Assembly: GCF_014635065.1 (NCBI RefSeq)
Contig: NZ_BMCG01000001.1
Coordinates: 186,001 to 250,000, forward strand
Reading direction: 5' to 3'
Source: Oxalicibacterium flavum
GTDB lineage: Bacteria; Pseudomonadota; Gammaproteobacteria; Burkholderiales; Burkholderiaceae_D
Length of the DNA stretch: 64,000 bases
Positions 55,439-63,845 of this stretch are shown one piece after another. Within the stretch, counting starts at the first letter, position 1, and each line of letters starts with the position of its first letter. A model generated the notes under the pieces. It was not told the origin of the DNA, made no database searches, and saw only the letters and a list, made by a program, of their open reading frames with translations. Both the position numbers and the translations under genes were made by a program.

Positions 55439-57478
55439 CTAGGTTTCCGCCGATACCGGGCCGGTGGCGCTGTCCGCATCGCCATTCGCAGTCACCGCTT
55501 CTTCCCCTTCCCCGCGCAAGTTGAGCGGCGTCTTCGGGATCGTCGCGCTGATCACGGTGCCGCCTCCCTTCGCATTGACGATGCGGACCGAACCGCCAAG
55601 ATAGGTGGCGCGCTCGCGCATGCCGCGCAGGCCGTGCGTCATCACATCCGTCAGGCGATCCGGTGCGATGCCGATGCCGTCGTCGCGGATGGTCAGCACG
55701 ATCTCATCGTCGGTATCGTCCAGGATCACATCCACGTGCGATGCCTGTGCATGCTTGGCGATATTGTTGAGCGACTCCTGCACCATGCGGAACAGCGCGA
55801 TATCGACGCGCGGCGCGTAGGCCAGCGCATCGTCCGGCAGGCTTGCATTGCAGTGGATGCCCGAATACTTCTCGAACTCCAGCGCCTGCTCCGCGATCGC
55901 CACCTTGATGCCGAACACGTCGAGCTTGTCGGGCCGCAGGCCATTCTGGATGCGCCGCGTGGCGCCCGTGATCGAGGTCAGCAGCGTGCGGATCTTGGCC
56001 GCGCGATCGGTAAACTTCGGTTCTTCCGGCAACTGCTGGAACAGCAGCGACAGATGCATGTTGAGTGCGGTCAGCGCCGAGCCCAGGTCGTCGTGCAGTT
56101 CGCGCGCGATCGCCTTCTTCTCTTCCTCGCGCGTGGTTTCGAGGTGGCCGATCAGTTCGCTGACCTCGGCGGTGCGCGAGGCCACCAGCGCCTCGAGCTG
56201 CGTTTCGTGCGCCTTCAGCGTATCTTCCATGCGCTTGCGTTCGGTAATGTCGGTGCTGATGCCGACCAGCCCCATGATCTCGCCGCGCGCATTGAGCCAC
56301 GGCGCCTTGGTCGAATGCAGCGTGCGCACACCGCGCGGGAAATGCGTGGTGGTCTCGAATACCTTGGCCTCGCCGCTCGCGATCACAAGCTGGTCTTCCC
56401 TTGCCACGCGCTCGGCATCGAGCGGATCGATATACAAGTCCTGGCTGCGGAAACCGAGCACCTCTTCGCTGCTCTTGTCGAGCAGGCGCAGCTTGGCCGG
56501 ATTGGCGAAGATGATGCGCCCCGTGACATCCTTGACGAAGATCGCGTCGGGCGTGCTGTCGCTCACCGCGCGCAGCAGCGCATTGCTCTCGGCCAGCGCT
56601 GCCTCGCCCTGCTGACGGCCTTCGTACTCGCGGTTGAGCAGGCTGGCGGTGCGGCAGAACATGATGAACAGCAGCGAACTGGCGAGCAGGATCAGCAGCG
56701 GCGAGGTCTTGTCGGCCTGGTAGAAACCGTACTCAACGCCCCACTTGACGGCAAAGTCCAGGATCACCAGCAGCAGCAGGCTGTTGGGCAGCAGGCGGCG
56801 CAGCAACGGACCGCCCGGCGACTTGCTGTTCCACAGGCTCATGATGCGGTGCGTGGGCCGCGCCGCGAGGATGCCGAGCGCCAGGATCACGAAGGAAATC
56901 GAGGTGATCGGCGTCACTTCTTGCGGGCCGTTGCTGGTGGCGAACGAAATGACGTGATAGAAGTGCCCGATCAGCGGTACGCCCATGATGCCGCCGAGAA
57001 CGATGGCACTGTATTCGGCCGGATAGTGATTGCCCGGCGTACGGTAATCGATGAACAGCAGGCAACTGCCCGCCAGCACGAAGCCCGCGGCCGACAGCGG
57101 CATGATGTCGTAGGCGTGCAGCGACGCCTGCATGCCCGCCATCACGTAGTCGTCACCGAGCTCGATATTGAAGAGTTGGCGCAGCAGCGCCAGCACGCCC
57201 GCCGCAATCACCGCCACCGAGAAAATGGATGCCAGCATCGCTGCCGCCGTTTTCATGATGCGGCTGGGGAAGCGCAAGGACCGCAGCGCCAGCGCCATGC
57301 TGACAAACACGAACACCAGCCCGGTATGCGCCGGCATGGGCACGAAGTCGGCTACCCGAAAATCGAGTATCCAGTAATTCTGCTGGCCGTTGACGATGGC
57401 GATCAACCCCACCAGTGCGAGAAAGCAGGCCGACAGCAGGGGCGCGGGCAACGCGCGATATCCGATGAATCGGAACAT
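55439..57478 (-). CDS. Membrane sensor histidine kinase, MASE-like + PAS + HisKA_3
   Basis: 679 residues. The first about 280 form seven to eight membrane helices, a MASE-like sensor. A PAS domain follows at about 300-415 (LLRAVSDSTPDAIFVKDVTGRIIFAN; ending ISTDITERKRMED), then HisKA_3 with phospho-accepting H462 in AIARELHDDLGSALTAL. The HATPase domain includes RMVQESLNNIAKHA and RDDGIGI. The acidic tail after 645 is not conserved. Such kinases phosphorylate NarL-type regulators, and one lies convergently next door. GGAG is 6 nt before the ATG. Confidence 0.92.
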   Translation of the reverse strand: MFRFIGYRALPAPLLSACFLALVGLIAIVNGQQNYWILDFRVADFVPMPAHTGLVFVFVSMALALRSLRFPSRIMKTAAAMLASIFSVAVIAAGVLALLRQLFNIELGDDYVMAGMQASLHAYDIMPLSAAGFVLAGSCLLFIDYRTPGNHYPAEYSAIVLGGIMGVPLIGHFYHVISFATSNGPQEVTPITSISFVILALGILAARPTHRIMSLWNSKSPGGPLLRRLLPNSLLLLVILDFAVKWGVEYGFYQADKTSPLLILLASSLLFIMFCRTASLLNREYEGRQQGEAALAESNALLRAVSDSTPDAIFVKDVTGRIIFANPAKLRLLDKSSEEVLGFRSQDLYIDPLDAERVAREDQLVIASGEAKVFETTTHFPRGVRTLHSTKAPWLNARGEIMGLVGISTDITERKRMEDTLKAHETQLEALVASRTAEVSELIGHLETTREEEKKAIARELHDDLGSALTALNMHLSLLFQQLPEEPKFTDRAAKIRTLLTSITGATRRIQNGLRPDKLDVFGIKVAIAEQALEFEKYSGIHCNASLPDDALAYAPRVDIALFRMVQESLNNIAKHAQASHVDVILDDTDDEIVLTIRDDGIGIAPDRLTDVMTHGLRGMRERATYLGGSVRIVNAKGGGTVISATIPKTPLNLRGEGEEAVTANGDADSATGPVSAET

Positions 57479-57733
57479 GAAAAACTCCGGGTTGAGCTCA
57501 ATCGCCGTGCCTGTTCAATGCAGTGCGCGACGACTTCTGGTACGCACATGCAGCGGTGGCAGGGCGGCATTCAGGGGAACGGTCCGATCGGCCCTATTCT
57601 GCACTTTTTGGCACGGCGATGCATCTGATTCTGCCGTCATTTTTCCACGCCAGAACCGGATACGACCGCACATTCGCAACGACACTTCCACTCAGAAAAA
57701 GAATCGTCCGCATGGTTCCATCCGCCCCAAACG

Positions 57734-57760
57734 AAAAGCCCGCATCAGCGGGCTTTTCTT
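57734..57760. terminator. Bidirectional hairpin terminator
   Basis: AAAAGCCCGC ATCA GCGGGCTTTT followed by CTT. It lies just downstream of the 24-codon membrane protein gene (minus strand) and most likely terminates it. Confidence 0.85.
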
Positions 57761-57777
57761 CATGCGACTTCGGTGAA

Positions 57778-57852
57778 TCAGAAAATAAGATAGATGAGCA
57801 CCAGGACAAAGGCGGGAACGCCGAGCAGCCACGCAATAAAGTATTTACCCAT
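57778..57852 (-). CDS. 24-residue hydrophobic membrane protein
   Basis: Reads MGKYFIAWLLGVPAFVLVLIYLIF then stop, written here in two parts: MGKYFIAWLLGV and PAFVLVLIYLIF. It is one continuous membrane helix with a short basic N-terminus. AAGGAG stands 7 nt before the ATG, a very good ribosome site, and a terminator follows 20 nt after the stop. Tiny membrane proteins of this kind are often stress-induced; the neighbourhood with csbD fits that. Confidence 0.7.
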   Translation of the reverse strand: MGKYFIAWLLGVPAFVLVLIYLIF

Positions 57853-58182
57853 CTGGATTCTCCTTGAAATTTCACTGATCGCCCCGCGTGCGGAACGACG
57901 GCAGAACGCCTGTGCACCCGCATGATCGTAACAGCGGCAAAACGTCCGCTCGTATAGGCCGACTACTGATCAGGATGTAGGAAAGCAAGTAAATGCCGGC
58001 GGGAAAACATGGCAGGCCGACACCGCTTTTTCGAGCGGCATCGAATCCGGAAACCCACCGCCGGAACCTTCCACTGCACCGACCGGCGCCCTCTCCTTGT
58101 CTTTCATCGGCTCTCCGCTTTTCTCACATGTAGCGTTTGCAATCCTTGCTGGAATATTTACACAAAAACAAGAACAAAAATA
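57853..58182. other. Intergenic region between the small membrane protein and csbD
   Basis: 330 bp, G/C-rich at first and then strongly A/T-rich from about 58130. It holds the promoter of the small membrane protein gene and any enhancer of the sigma-54 promoter. I see repeated CCGGAA strings but no clear dyad. Confidence 0.4.
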
Positions 58183-58195
58183 TAAGTCATTGATT
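58183..58195 (-). promoter_or_regulatory. IHF-binding-site match
   Basis: The minus strand reads AATCAATGACTTA, a full match to WATCAANNNNTTR, in an A/T-rich segment 18 bp upstream of the -24 element of csbD. Confidence 0.5.
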
Positions 58196-58212
58196 TTTAA
58201 AAGAAAAAAATC

Positions 58213-58228
58213 TGGCACAGGGATTGCC
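58213..58228 (+). promoter_or_regulatory. Sigma-54 promoter of csbD
   Basis: TGGCACAGGGATTGCC: full TGGCAC and TTGC elements, GG and GC 12 bp apart. Predicted start near 58239, about 43 nt before the csbD ATG. Confidence 0.82.
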
Positions 58229-58281
58229 TAGAAGGATGCAGGCACTTTGCCGCATTCAAAAAACGCTTGAAGGAGAATCGT

Positions 58282-58500
58282 ATGAACTGGGACGTTATCG
58301 AAGGCAACTGGAAGCAACTCAAAGGCAACGTCAAGGAACAATGGGGCAAACTCACCGACGACCATCTGGACGTCATTGCCGGCAAACGCGATCAGCTCGC
58401 CGGCAAGATCCAGGAAGCTTACGGCGTCAGCAAGGACGAAGCCGAAAAGCAGATCAAGGACTTCGAAGACCGCAATCGCGACGATCCGCGTTATCGCTAA
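58282..58500 (+). CDS. CsbD family stress protein
   Basis: 72 residues, MNWDVIEGNWKQLKGNVKEQ at the start, then WGKLTDDHLDVIAGKRDQL and a charged helical end. This is the CsbD/YjbJ family: small, hydrophilic, abundant under stress, function unresolved. AAGGAG lies 6 nt before the ATG. It is directly behind a sigma-54 promoter and followed 50 nt later by the Cys-repeat protein. Confidence 0.93.
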   Translation: MNWDVIEGNWKQLKGNVKEQWGKLTDDHLDVIAGKRDQLAGKIQEAYGVSKDEAEKQIKDFEDRNRDDPRYR

Positions 58501-58550
58501 TCCCTGTTCACCAACACACGTTCATTCACATCAAAAAAAGGAAAACCATC

Positions 58551-59099
58551 ATGAAAAAAACGCTCTCCATGCTCATCATCGCTTCCGCCAGCTTCGGCTT
58601 CATGGCTTCGTCGCACGCAGACACCGCCACCAAGACCACCAAGGCCGAATACGACGCCGTGAAGGATCGCGCGGATGCCGATCACAAGGCAGCCAAGAAA
58701 GCCTGCGACAGCCACAGCGGCAACGCCAAGGATATCTGCGAAGCCGAAGCCAAGGTCGCGCACACCAAGACCGTAGCCGAGGCTGAAGCCGCCTACAAAG
58801 GCACGCCCAAGGCCACCGAAAAAGCACACAAGGATGTGGCCGATGCCGAATACAAGCTGGCCAAGGAAAAATGCGATGACCTGAGCGGCAACGCCAAGGA
58901 CGTCTGCGAGAAGGAAGCCAAGGCTACCCATGAAGCAGCCGTAGCCGACGCCAAGGCCGGCAAGAAAATCACCGATGCCAAGCAGGATGCCGCCAAGGAC
59001 AAGCGCGACGCCGAAGTGAAGGCTGAAAAGGAAAAATGCGACGCGCTCTCCGGTGAAGAGAAATCGCGCTGCATCGGCGCCGCCAACGCCAAGCGCTGA
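58551..59099 (+). CDS. Periplasmic helical protein with three Cys-pair repeats
   Basis: 182 residues with a signal peptide (KKTLSMLIIASASFGFMASSHA). The mature part is nearly all Ala, Lys, Asp and Glu, predicted helical. It has three imperfect repeats: CDSHSGNAKDICEAEAK, CDDLSGNAKDVCEKEAK and CDALSGEEKSRC. Each has two cysteines about ten residues apart, probably a disulfide-stapled helical hairpin. Similar proteins occur in betaproteobacteria next to stress genes; function unknown. Probably co-transcribed with csbD and ended by the terminator at 59118. Confidence 0.75.
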   Translation: MKKTLSMLIIASASFGFMASSHADTATKTTKAEYDAVKDRADADHKAAKKACDSHSGNAKDICEAEAKVAHTKTVAEAEAAYKGTPKATEKAHKDVADAEYKLAKEKCDDLSGNAKDVCEKEAKATHEAAVADAKAGKKITDAKQDAAKDKRDAEVKAEKEKCDALSGEEKSRCIGAANAKR

Positions 59100-59117
59100 T
59101 CGGACCTGACGCATGAG

Positions 59118-59147
59118 AAAGCCCTGGCTGCGCGCCGGGGCTTTTTT
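59118..59147 (+). terminator. Rho-independent terminator
   Basis: AGCCCTGGC / GCCGGGGCT nine-pair stem (one G-T wobble), TGCGC loop, T6, after the Cys-repeat protein. Confidence 0.88.
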
Positions 59148-59182
59148 CGAAATGCAACCAATGACCACATGAAGAGGCTGCC

Positions 59183-59452
59183 ATGACCCTGCTCTTCTGT
59201 ATTGCCACCGGCCTGATCGTCAGCGGCCTGCTGGCCTTCCTGACCGCCAGCGACGGCACCGCGCTGATCCTCGACCTGACTGCCGGCATTTCCGGTGCCG
59301 TGCTCGGCGGCTGGCTGCTCGGCCCCGTGTTCGAAGCCGCGCCTGCCGCGGTACGCCTGTTCGACGAAGGCGATGTGTTCTGCGCCGTCGGCGGCGCGTT
59401 GATGCTGCTGGCCGTGACCCACCTGCTGCAGGCGCGCGACCGCGCAGGCTGA
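59183..59452 (+). CDS. GlsB/YeaQ/YmgE-like small membrane protein
   Basis: 89 residues with three hydrophobic segments: LFCIATGLIVSGLLAFLTA, LILDLTAGISGAVLGGWLLGP and VGGALMLLAVTHLL. The glycine-rich GISGAVLGGWLLGP pattern resembles the transglycosylase-associated (GlsB/YeaQ) family of small stress membrane proteins. AGAGG precedes the ATG. It lies behind a terminator, so it probably has its own promoter. Assignment is moderate. Confidence 0.65.
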   Translation: MTLLFCIATGLIVSGLLAFLTASDGTALILDLTAGISGAVLGGWLLGPVFEAAPAAVRLFDEGDVFCAVGGALMLLAVTHLLQARDRAG

Positions 59453-59480
59453 AACTTCCTGCCGCGCCGCCCGACGGGCT

Positions 59481-60866
59481 TCAGCCCGGATGGATCATGT
59501 CGCGCGGCTGCACCCAGCGGTCGAAGTCCTCGGCGCTGACCCAGCCCGAGGCGATCGCGGTTTCCTTCAGATTGCCCCCTTCCTTGTGCGCGGTCTTCGC
59601 GATCTGCGCCGCCTTGTCGTAGCCGATGTGCGGCGCCAGCGCCGTCACCAGCATCAGCGAACGCTCCATCAGATCGGCAATGCGCGCGCGATTGGCGACG
59701 ATGCCGCGCGCGCAATGCTCGTCGAAACTGCGGATGCCATCCGTCAGCAGCCGTGCGCTCTGCAGGAAGTTGTGCGCCAGCAGCGGCTTGAAGACGTTGA
59801 GCTCGAAGTTGCCCGAGGCGCCGCCGAGATTCAGCGCCACGTCGTTGCCGAACACTTGGCAGCACAGCATGGTGACGGCCTCGCTCTGGGTCGGATTGAC
59901 CTTGCCCGGCATGATCGAGCTGCCCGGTTCGTTTTCCGGAATCGACAGTTCGCCCAGCCCGGAACGCGGGCCTGACGCCAGCCAGCGCACGTCGTTGGCG
60001 ATCTTCATCATGGCCGCTGCCAGCGTCTTCAGGCCACCGTGCACGGCCACCAGCCCGTCATGCGCGGCCAGTGCCGCGAACTTGTTGTCGGCGCTGCGGA
60101 ACGGCACGCCGGTACGGCCTTCCAGTTCCTGCGCCACGCGCGCACCGAATTCCGGATGCGTGTTCAGACCGGTGCCCACAGCGGTGCCGCCAACCGCGAG
60201 CTCGTGCAGCGACGGCAGCAGCGCGACGATGACCTTCTCCGCGTGATCGAGCTGGGCCACGTGGCCCGAGAACTCCTGCCCCAGCGTCAGCGGCGTGGCG
60301 TCCTGCAGATGGGTGCGGCCGATCTTGACGATGTCGGCGAACTCTGCGGCCTTGGCATCCAGCGTCGCGCGCAGGCCGCGCAATGCCGGCAGCAGTTTTT
60401 CGACCGCCAGTGCAGCCGCCACGTAGATCGCGGTCGGGAAGATATCGTTGGATGACTGCCCGAGGTTGACCTGGTCGTTCGGATGGATCAGGCGCTGCTC
60501 GCCGCGCTCGCCGCCCAGCAGCTCGGAGCCGCGATTGGCGAGCACCTCGTTCATGTTCATGTTGCTCTGCGTGCCCGAACCGGTCTGCCAGATCGCCAGC
60601 GGGAATTCGTCCGGGTGGCGGCCGACGATCACCTCATCGGCCGCCTGCACGATGGCGTCGGCCTTCTTCGCGTCGAGCTTGCCGAGTTCCTTGTTGACCA
60701 GCGCCGCGGCGCGCTTGACCTCTGCCAGCGCGGTGATCAGCTCGGGCGGCATGCGCTCGGTGGAGATGTGGAAGTGATGCAGCGAGCGCTGCGTCTGCGC
60801 GCCCCACAGGCGCGCGGCATCGACGTCGATGGGGCCGAAGGTATCGCGTTCGATACGGGTGGTCAT
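59481..60866 (-). CDS. fumC: Class II fumarate hydratase
   Basis: 461 residues, iron-free tetrameric fumarase of the citric acid cycle. Signature [16 protein letters not shown], plus [38 protein letters not shown] and [17 protein letters not shown]. These hold the conserved His-Glu catalytic pair and the SS loop. ATGATG at the start: the second (60866) has AAGGAG at 7 nt, the first (60869) at 4 nt. A single gene divergent from the sulfonate operon. Confidence 0.96.
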   Translation of the reverse strand: MTTRIERDTFGPIDVDAARLWGAQTQRSLHHFHISTERMPPELITALAEVKRAAALVNKELGKLDAKKADAIVQAADEVIVGRHPDEFPLAIWQTGSGTQSNMNMNEVLANRGSELLGGERGEQRLIHPNDQVNLGQSSNDIFPTAIYVAAALAVEKLLPALRGLRATLDAKAAEFADIVKIGRTHLQDATPLTLGQEFSGHVAQLDHAEKVIVALLPSLHELAVGGTAVGTGLNTHPEFGARVAQELEGRTGVPFRSADNKFAALAAHDGLVAVHGGLKTLAAAMMKIANDVRWLASGPRSGLGELSIPENEPGSSIMPGKVNPTQSEAVTMLCCQVFGNDVALNLGGASGNFELNVFKPLLAHNFLQSARLLTDGIRSFDEHCARGIVANRARIADLMERSLMLVTALAPHIGYDKAAQIAKTAHKEGGNLKETAIASGWVSAEDFDRWVQPRDMIHPG

Positions 60867-60964
60867 CATGGGTCTCCTTGGAATGAAGTGGAAGCATGAA
60901 ACATCCGGGGCTCCTTCCGCAATGAAGCCCCTGCCGCAGCCGTGGTTATTGCCGTGCCGCGATC

Positions 60965-61014
60965 TGCGTTTTTCACATGAGCATATACCGCAAACGACTT
61001 ATGCGAAAAACGCA
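60965..61014. promoter_or_regulatory. Long inverted repeat upstream of the sulfonate operon
   Basis: TGCGTTTTTCACATGAG (60965-60981) and, on the other strand, TGCGTTTTTCGCATAAG (61014-60998): 15 of 17 positions match, with 16 bp between the arms. The second arm contains TTTCGCATAAG, also found upstream of sbp. Candidate site for a sulfur regulator of the CysB/Cbl type. Confidence 0.55.
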
Positions 61015-61151
61015 CAAGCATGCGCGAAGAGATTCGTTCCTTTGCACAAGGCGAATCGCTACCCTTTCCTCCTCGCGTCGCAATGACGTCTCCAGCCGCT
61101 TTTTCATGACAGGCGGGCTCGCGCAAAAACAAGCAAAGGCACAGAACAAAA

Positions 61152-62144
61152 ATGGATCGCAGAACATTCGTCAAGCACTCTTCCTTCCTGACCATCGCCG
61201 GCCTCGCCGGCACGCTGCCGCTGCGCGGCCATGCGGCCGCCGCGCCGCAGGAAGTCCGGCTCGACTACGCCTACTATTCGCCGACCAGCCTGGTGCTGAA
61301 GAAGTTCGGCTGGCTCGAGGAAGCGCTGAAGCCGTCCGGTATCGGCGTCAAATGGACGCTGTCGCAAGGCAGCAATCGCGCACTCGAATACCTGAGCGCC
61401 AACAGCATCGACTTCGGCAGCACCGCCGGCCTGGCCGCCGTGCTGTCGCGCGCCAACGGCAATCCGATCAAGAGCGTCTATGTCTATTCGCGTCCCGAGT
61501 GGACCGCGCTGCTGGTCGGCAAGGATTCGCCGATCAAGTCGGTCAGGGAACTCAAGGGCAAGAAGGTCGCCGCCACCAAGGGCACCGATCCCTACCTGTT
61601 CCTGCTGCGCGCATTGCAGGTGCATGGTCTGCGCAAGAACGACGTCGAGATCGTCCATCTCCAGCATCCGGACGGCCGCGCGGCGCTAGAAAGCGGCCGC
61701 GTTGACGCCTGGGCCGGACTCGATCCGCACATGGCTGCCAGCGAACTGCAGGCCAATTCGCGCCTGCTGTACCGCAACGTGAACTTCAATACCTACGGCT
61801 TCCTCAACGTGACGGAAAGCTTTGCCAATAAATATCCGGAACAGGTCCGACAGGTGATTGCCGCCTACGAGCGCGCGCGCCTGTGGGTACTCGCCAATCC
61901 GAAGGAAGCCTCGCAGATTCAGGCCGAGGAAGCCAAGATTTCGCTGGCGGTCGCCAAGGTGCAGCTCAATCGCACCGACTTCTCCAACCCGGTCATCGGC
62001 CGCGAGCATCGCGATGCGCTGCAGGCAGCCGCGCCGATTCTGCTGCAGGAAGACCTCGTCAAGCGCGGCACCGACGTCAACAAGGTGGTGGCCGATCTTA
62101 TCGATACGCGCTTCGTGCAGGGCATCGCCGTCAAGGCTGCCTGA
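61152..62144 (+). CDS. Aliphatic sulfonate-type ABC binding protein with Tat-like signal
   Basis: 330 residues. The N-terminus MDRRTFVKHSSFLTIAGLAG has a twin-arginine motif (RRTFVK) and a mild hydrophobic core, so Tat export is likely. The mature protein follows SsuA: RLDYAYYSPTSLVLKKFGWLEE, EYLSANSIDFGSTAGLAAVL, ELKGKKVAATKGTDPYLFLLRAL, GRVDAWAGLDPHMA. It is the first gene of a four-gene transporter run that ends with a second binding protein. Confidence 0.9.
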   Translation: MDRRTFVKHSSFLTIAGLAGTLPLRGHAAAAPQEVRLDYAYYSPTSLVLKKFGWLEEALKPSGIGVKWTLSQGSNRALEYLSANSIDFGSTAGLAAVLSRANGNPIKSVYVYSRPEWTALLVGKDSPIKSVRELKGKKVAATKGTDPYLFLLRALQVHGLRKNDVEIVHLQHPDGRAALESGRVDAWAGLDPHMAASELQANSRLLYRNVNFNTYGFLNVTESFANKYPEQVRQVIAAYERARLWVLANPKEASQIQAEEAKISLAVAKVQLNRTDFSNPVIGREHRDALQAAAPILLQEDLVKRGTDVNKVVADLIDTRFVQGIAVKAA

Positions 62145-62174
62145 CGCAACCCCATCCTTCCCGCAGGAGTGTCC

Positions 62175-63056
62175 ATGACCCGCAGCCAGTCCGCCTCGCT
62201 TTCTCCGTTTGCCGATGCACACGCGGCCGAGCCAGCCAGTCGCACGCCCGCCGTTTCTGCTGCAGCAAAACCGCTGCCGGCCAGGGCCGGCAGGCAACGC
62301 CTCGGCTTGCTGGGCTGGATACTGCCGCTCGCCGCACTCGGCTTTGTCGAGGTCGCCGCGCGCCTGGGCTGGATAGAGGCGCGCCTGCTGCCGCCACCTT
62401 CGGAGATCGTGCAGACGCTGTCGGCACTGGCCGACCAGGGCCTGTGGAGTCACGTCGGCGCCAGCAGCGCGCGCGTGCTGGCCGGCTACGGCATCGGTGC
62501 CGCGCTGGCCGTGCTGTTCGGCCTCGTGGTCGGTCTGAGCCGCCATGCCGAAGCCTTCTTCGAACCGACCTTCCAGGCCCTGCGCGCGATCCCGAGCCTG
62601 GCCTGGGTGCCGCTGCTGCTGCTCTGGTTCGGCATCGACGAGACGCCCAAGGTGATCCTGATCGCCATCGGCGCCTTCTTCCCGATCTATCTGGGACTGG
62701 TCTCCGGCATCCGCAACGTGGACCGCAAGCTGGTCGAGCTCGGCGAGATGTACGGCCTGTCGGCGCTCGCGCTGGCGCGCCGCATCGTGCTGCCGGCCGC
62801 GCTGCCGAGCCTGTTCACCGGCTTGCGCAACGGCCTGTCGCTGGCATGGATGTTCCTGGTCGCGGCCGAACTGATCGCCGCCACGCGCGGCATCGGCTAC
62901 CTGCTGACCGACGGTCGCGAGACCAGCCGTCCCGACGTGGTGCTGGCCGCGATCCTGCTGCTGGCCGTGCTCGGCAAGCTCAGCGACAGCCTGCTCAAGT
63001 GGCTCGAAGTGCGCAAACTCGCCTGGTCCGATTCGCTCGCCACGCGCGCCGCCTGA
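62175..63056 (+). CDS. Sulfonate-type ABC transporter permease
   Basis: 293 residues. A 40-residue Pro/Ala-rich cytoplasmic head precedes about six membrane helices. The EAA loop is GEMYGLSALALARRIVLPAALPSLFTGLRNGLSLAWMFLVAAELI, typical of SsuC/TauC. ATG at 62175 has AGGAG 5 nt upstream; a GTG at 62169 is less likely. It sits 30 nt after the binding protein and 7 nt before the ATPase. Confidence 0.92.
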   Translation: MTRSQSASLSPFADAHAAEPASRTPAVSAAAKPLPARAGRQRLGLLGWILPLAALGFVEVAARLGWIEARLLPPPSEIVQTLSALADQGLWSHVGASSARVLAGYGIGAALAVLFGLVVGLSRHAEAFFEPTFQALRAIPSLAWVPLLLLWFGIDETPKVILIAIGAFFPIYLGLVSGIRNVDRKLVELGEMYGLSALALARRIVLPAALPSLFTGLRNGLSLAWMFLVAAELIAATRGIGYLLTDGRETSRPDVVLAAILLLAVLGKLSDSLLKWLEVRKLAWSDSLATRAA

Positions 63057-63063
63057 GGAACAC

Positions 63064-63798
63064 ATGACCGCCCTGCTCGATCTCCATATCCGCGACAAGC
63101 GCTTCGACCAGCGCGTCGTGCTGCATGACGTCTCGCTGTCGCTGAACGCCGGCGAAGTGGTGAGCCTGGTCGGCAAGTCCGGCTGCGGCAAGAGCACGCT
63201 GCTGCGCCTGATCGCCGGACTCGACCGCCGCTTCGACGGCCGCATCGCGCTCGACGGCCAGCCGCTGGCGGGCGTATCGCCGCACATCGGCCTGATCTTT
63301 CAGGAACCGCGCCTGCTGCCATGGCTGACGGTGGCCGACAACGTCGGCTTCAATCGCGACAGCCACGGCGCGGCCAATGCCGATCCGCGCATTCGCAGCC
63401 TGCTGCAGGAAGTCGGCCTGCTCGATGCCATCGACGCGCTGCCCAAGCAGCTGTCGGGCGGCATGGCGCAGCGTGCGGCGATCGCGCGCGGCCTGTTCAA
63501 CCAGCCGCGCCTGCTGCTGCTCGACGAACCGTTCTCGGCGGTTGACGCCTTCACCCGCATGCGGCTGCAGAACCTGCTGCTGGCGCTGGCGGCGCAGCAC
63601 GGCTTCGCGGTGCTGCTGGTCACGCACGACATCGACGAGGCCGCCTATCTGAGCGACCGCGTGCTGGTCATGGGCCAGGGCGAGATCACCGACGACCTGC
63701 ACGTAGCGACCGCGCGCCCGCGCAGCCGTCACGACGATGCACTGGCGCGCACACGCGACCGCATTCTCGACGCGCTCGAAGCGATACACGCGATCTGA
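63064..63798 (+). CDS. Sulfonate-type ABC transporter ATP-binding protein
   Basis: 244 residues. Walker A GKSGCGKST, Q-loop FQEPRLLPWLTV, signature LSGGMAQR, Walker B LLLLDEPFSAVD, switch LVTHDIDEA. The FQEPRLLPW pattern is the SsuB/TauB form. It energises the permease just upstream. Confidence 0.93.
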   Translation: MTALLDLHIRDKRFDQRVVLHDVSLSLNAGEVVSLVGKSGCGKSTLLRLIAGLDRRFDGRIALDGQPLAGVSPHIGLIFQEPRLLPWLTVADNVGFNRDSHGAANADPRIRSLLQEVGLLDAIDALPKQLSGGMAQRAAIARGLFNQPRLLLLDEPFSAVDAFTRMRLQNLLLALAAQHGFAVLLVTHDIDEAAYLSDRVLVMGQGEITDDLHVATARPRSRHDDALARTRDRILDALEAIHAI

Positions 63799-63845
63799 AC
63801 CGCCGAGCCACACACGACATCCATCATTTTCACAAGGGAGAACAC

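Noticed and set aside
57607-57621. TGGCACGGCGATGCA, sigma-54-like
   Set aside because: GG and GC are only 11 bp apart instead of 12; this spacing is invariant in functional promoters.
57675-57690. Minus-strand TGGAAGTGTCGTTGCG upstream of the kinase gene
   Set aside because: Spacing is right but two of six -24 bases differ and it is about 200 bp from the start codon; too weak to list.
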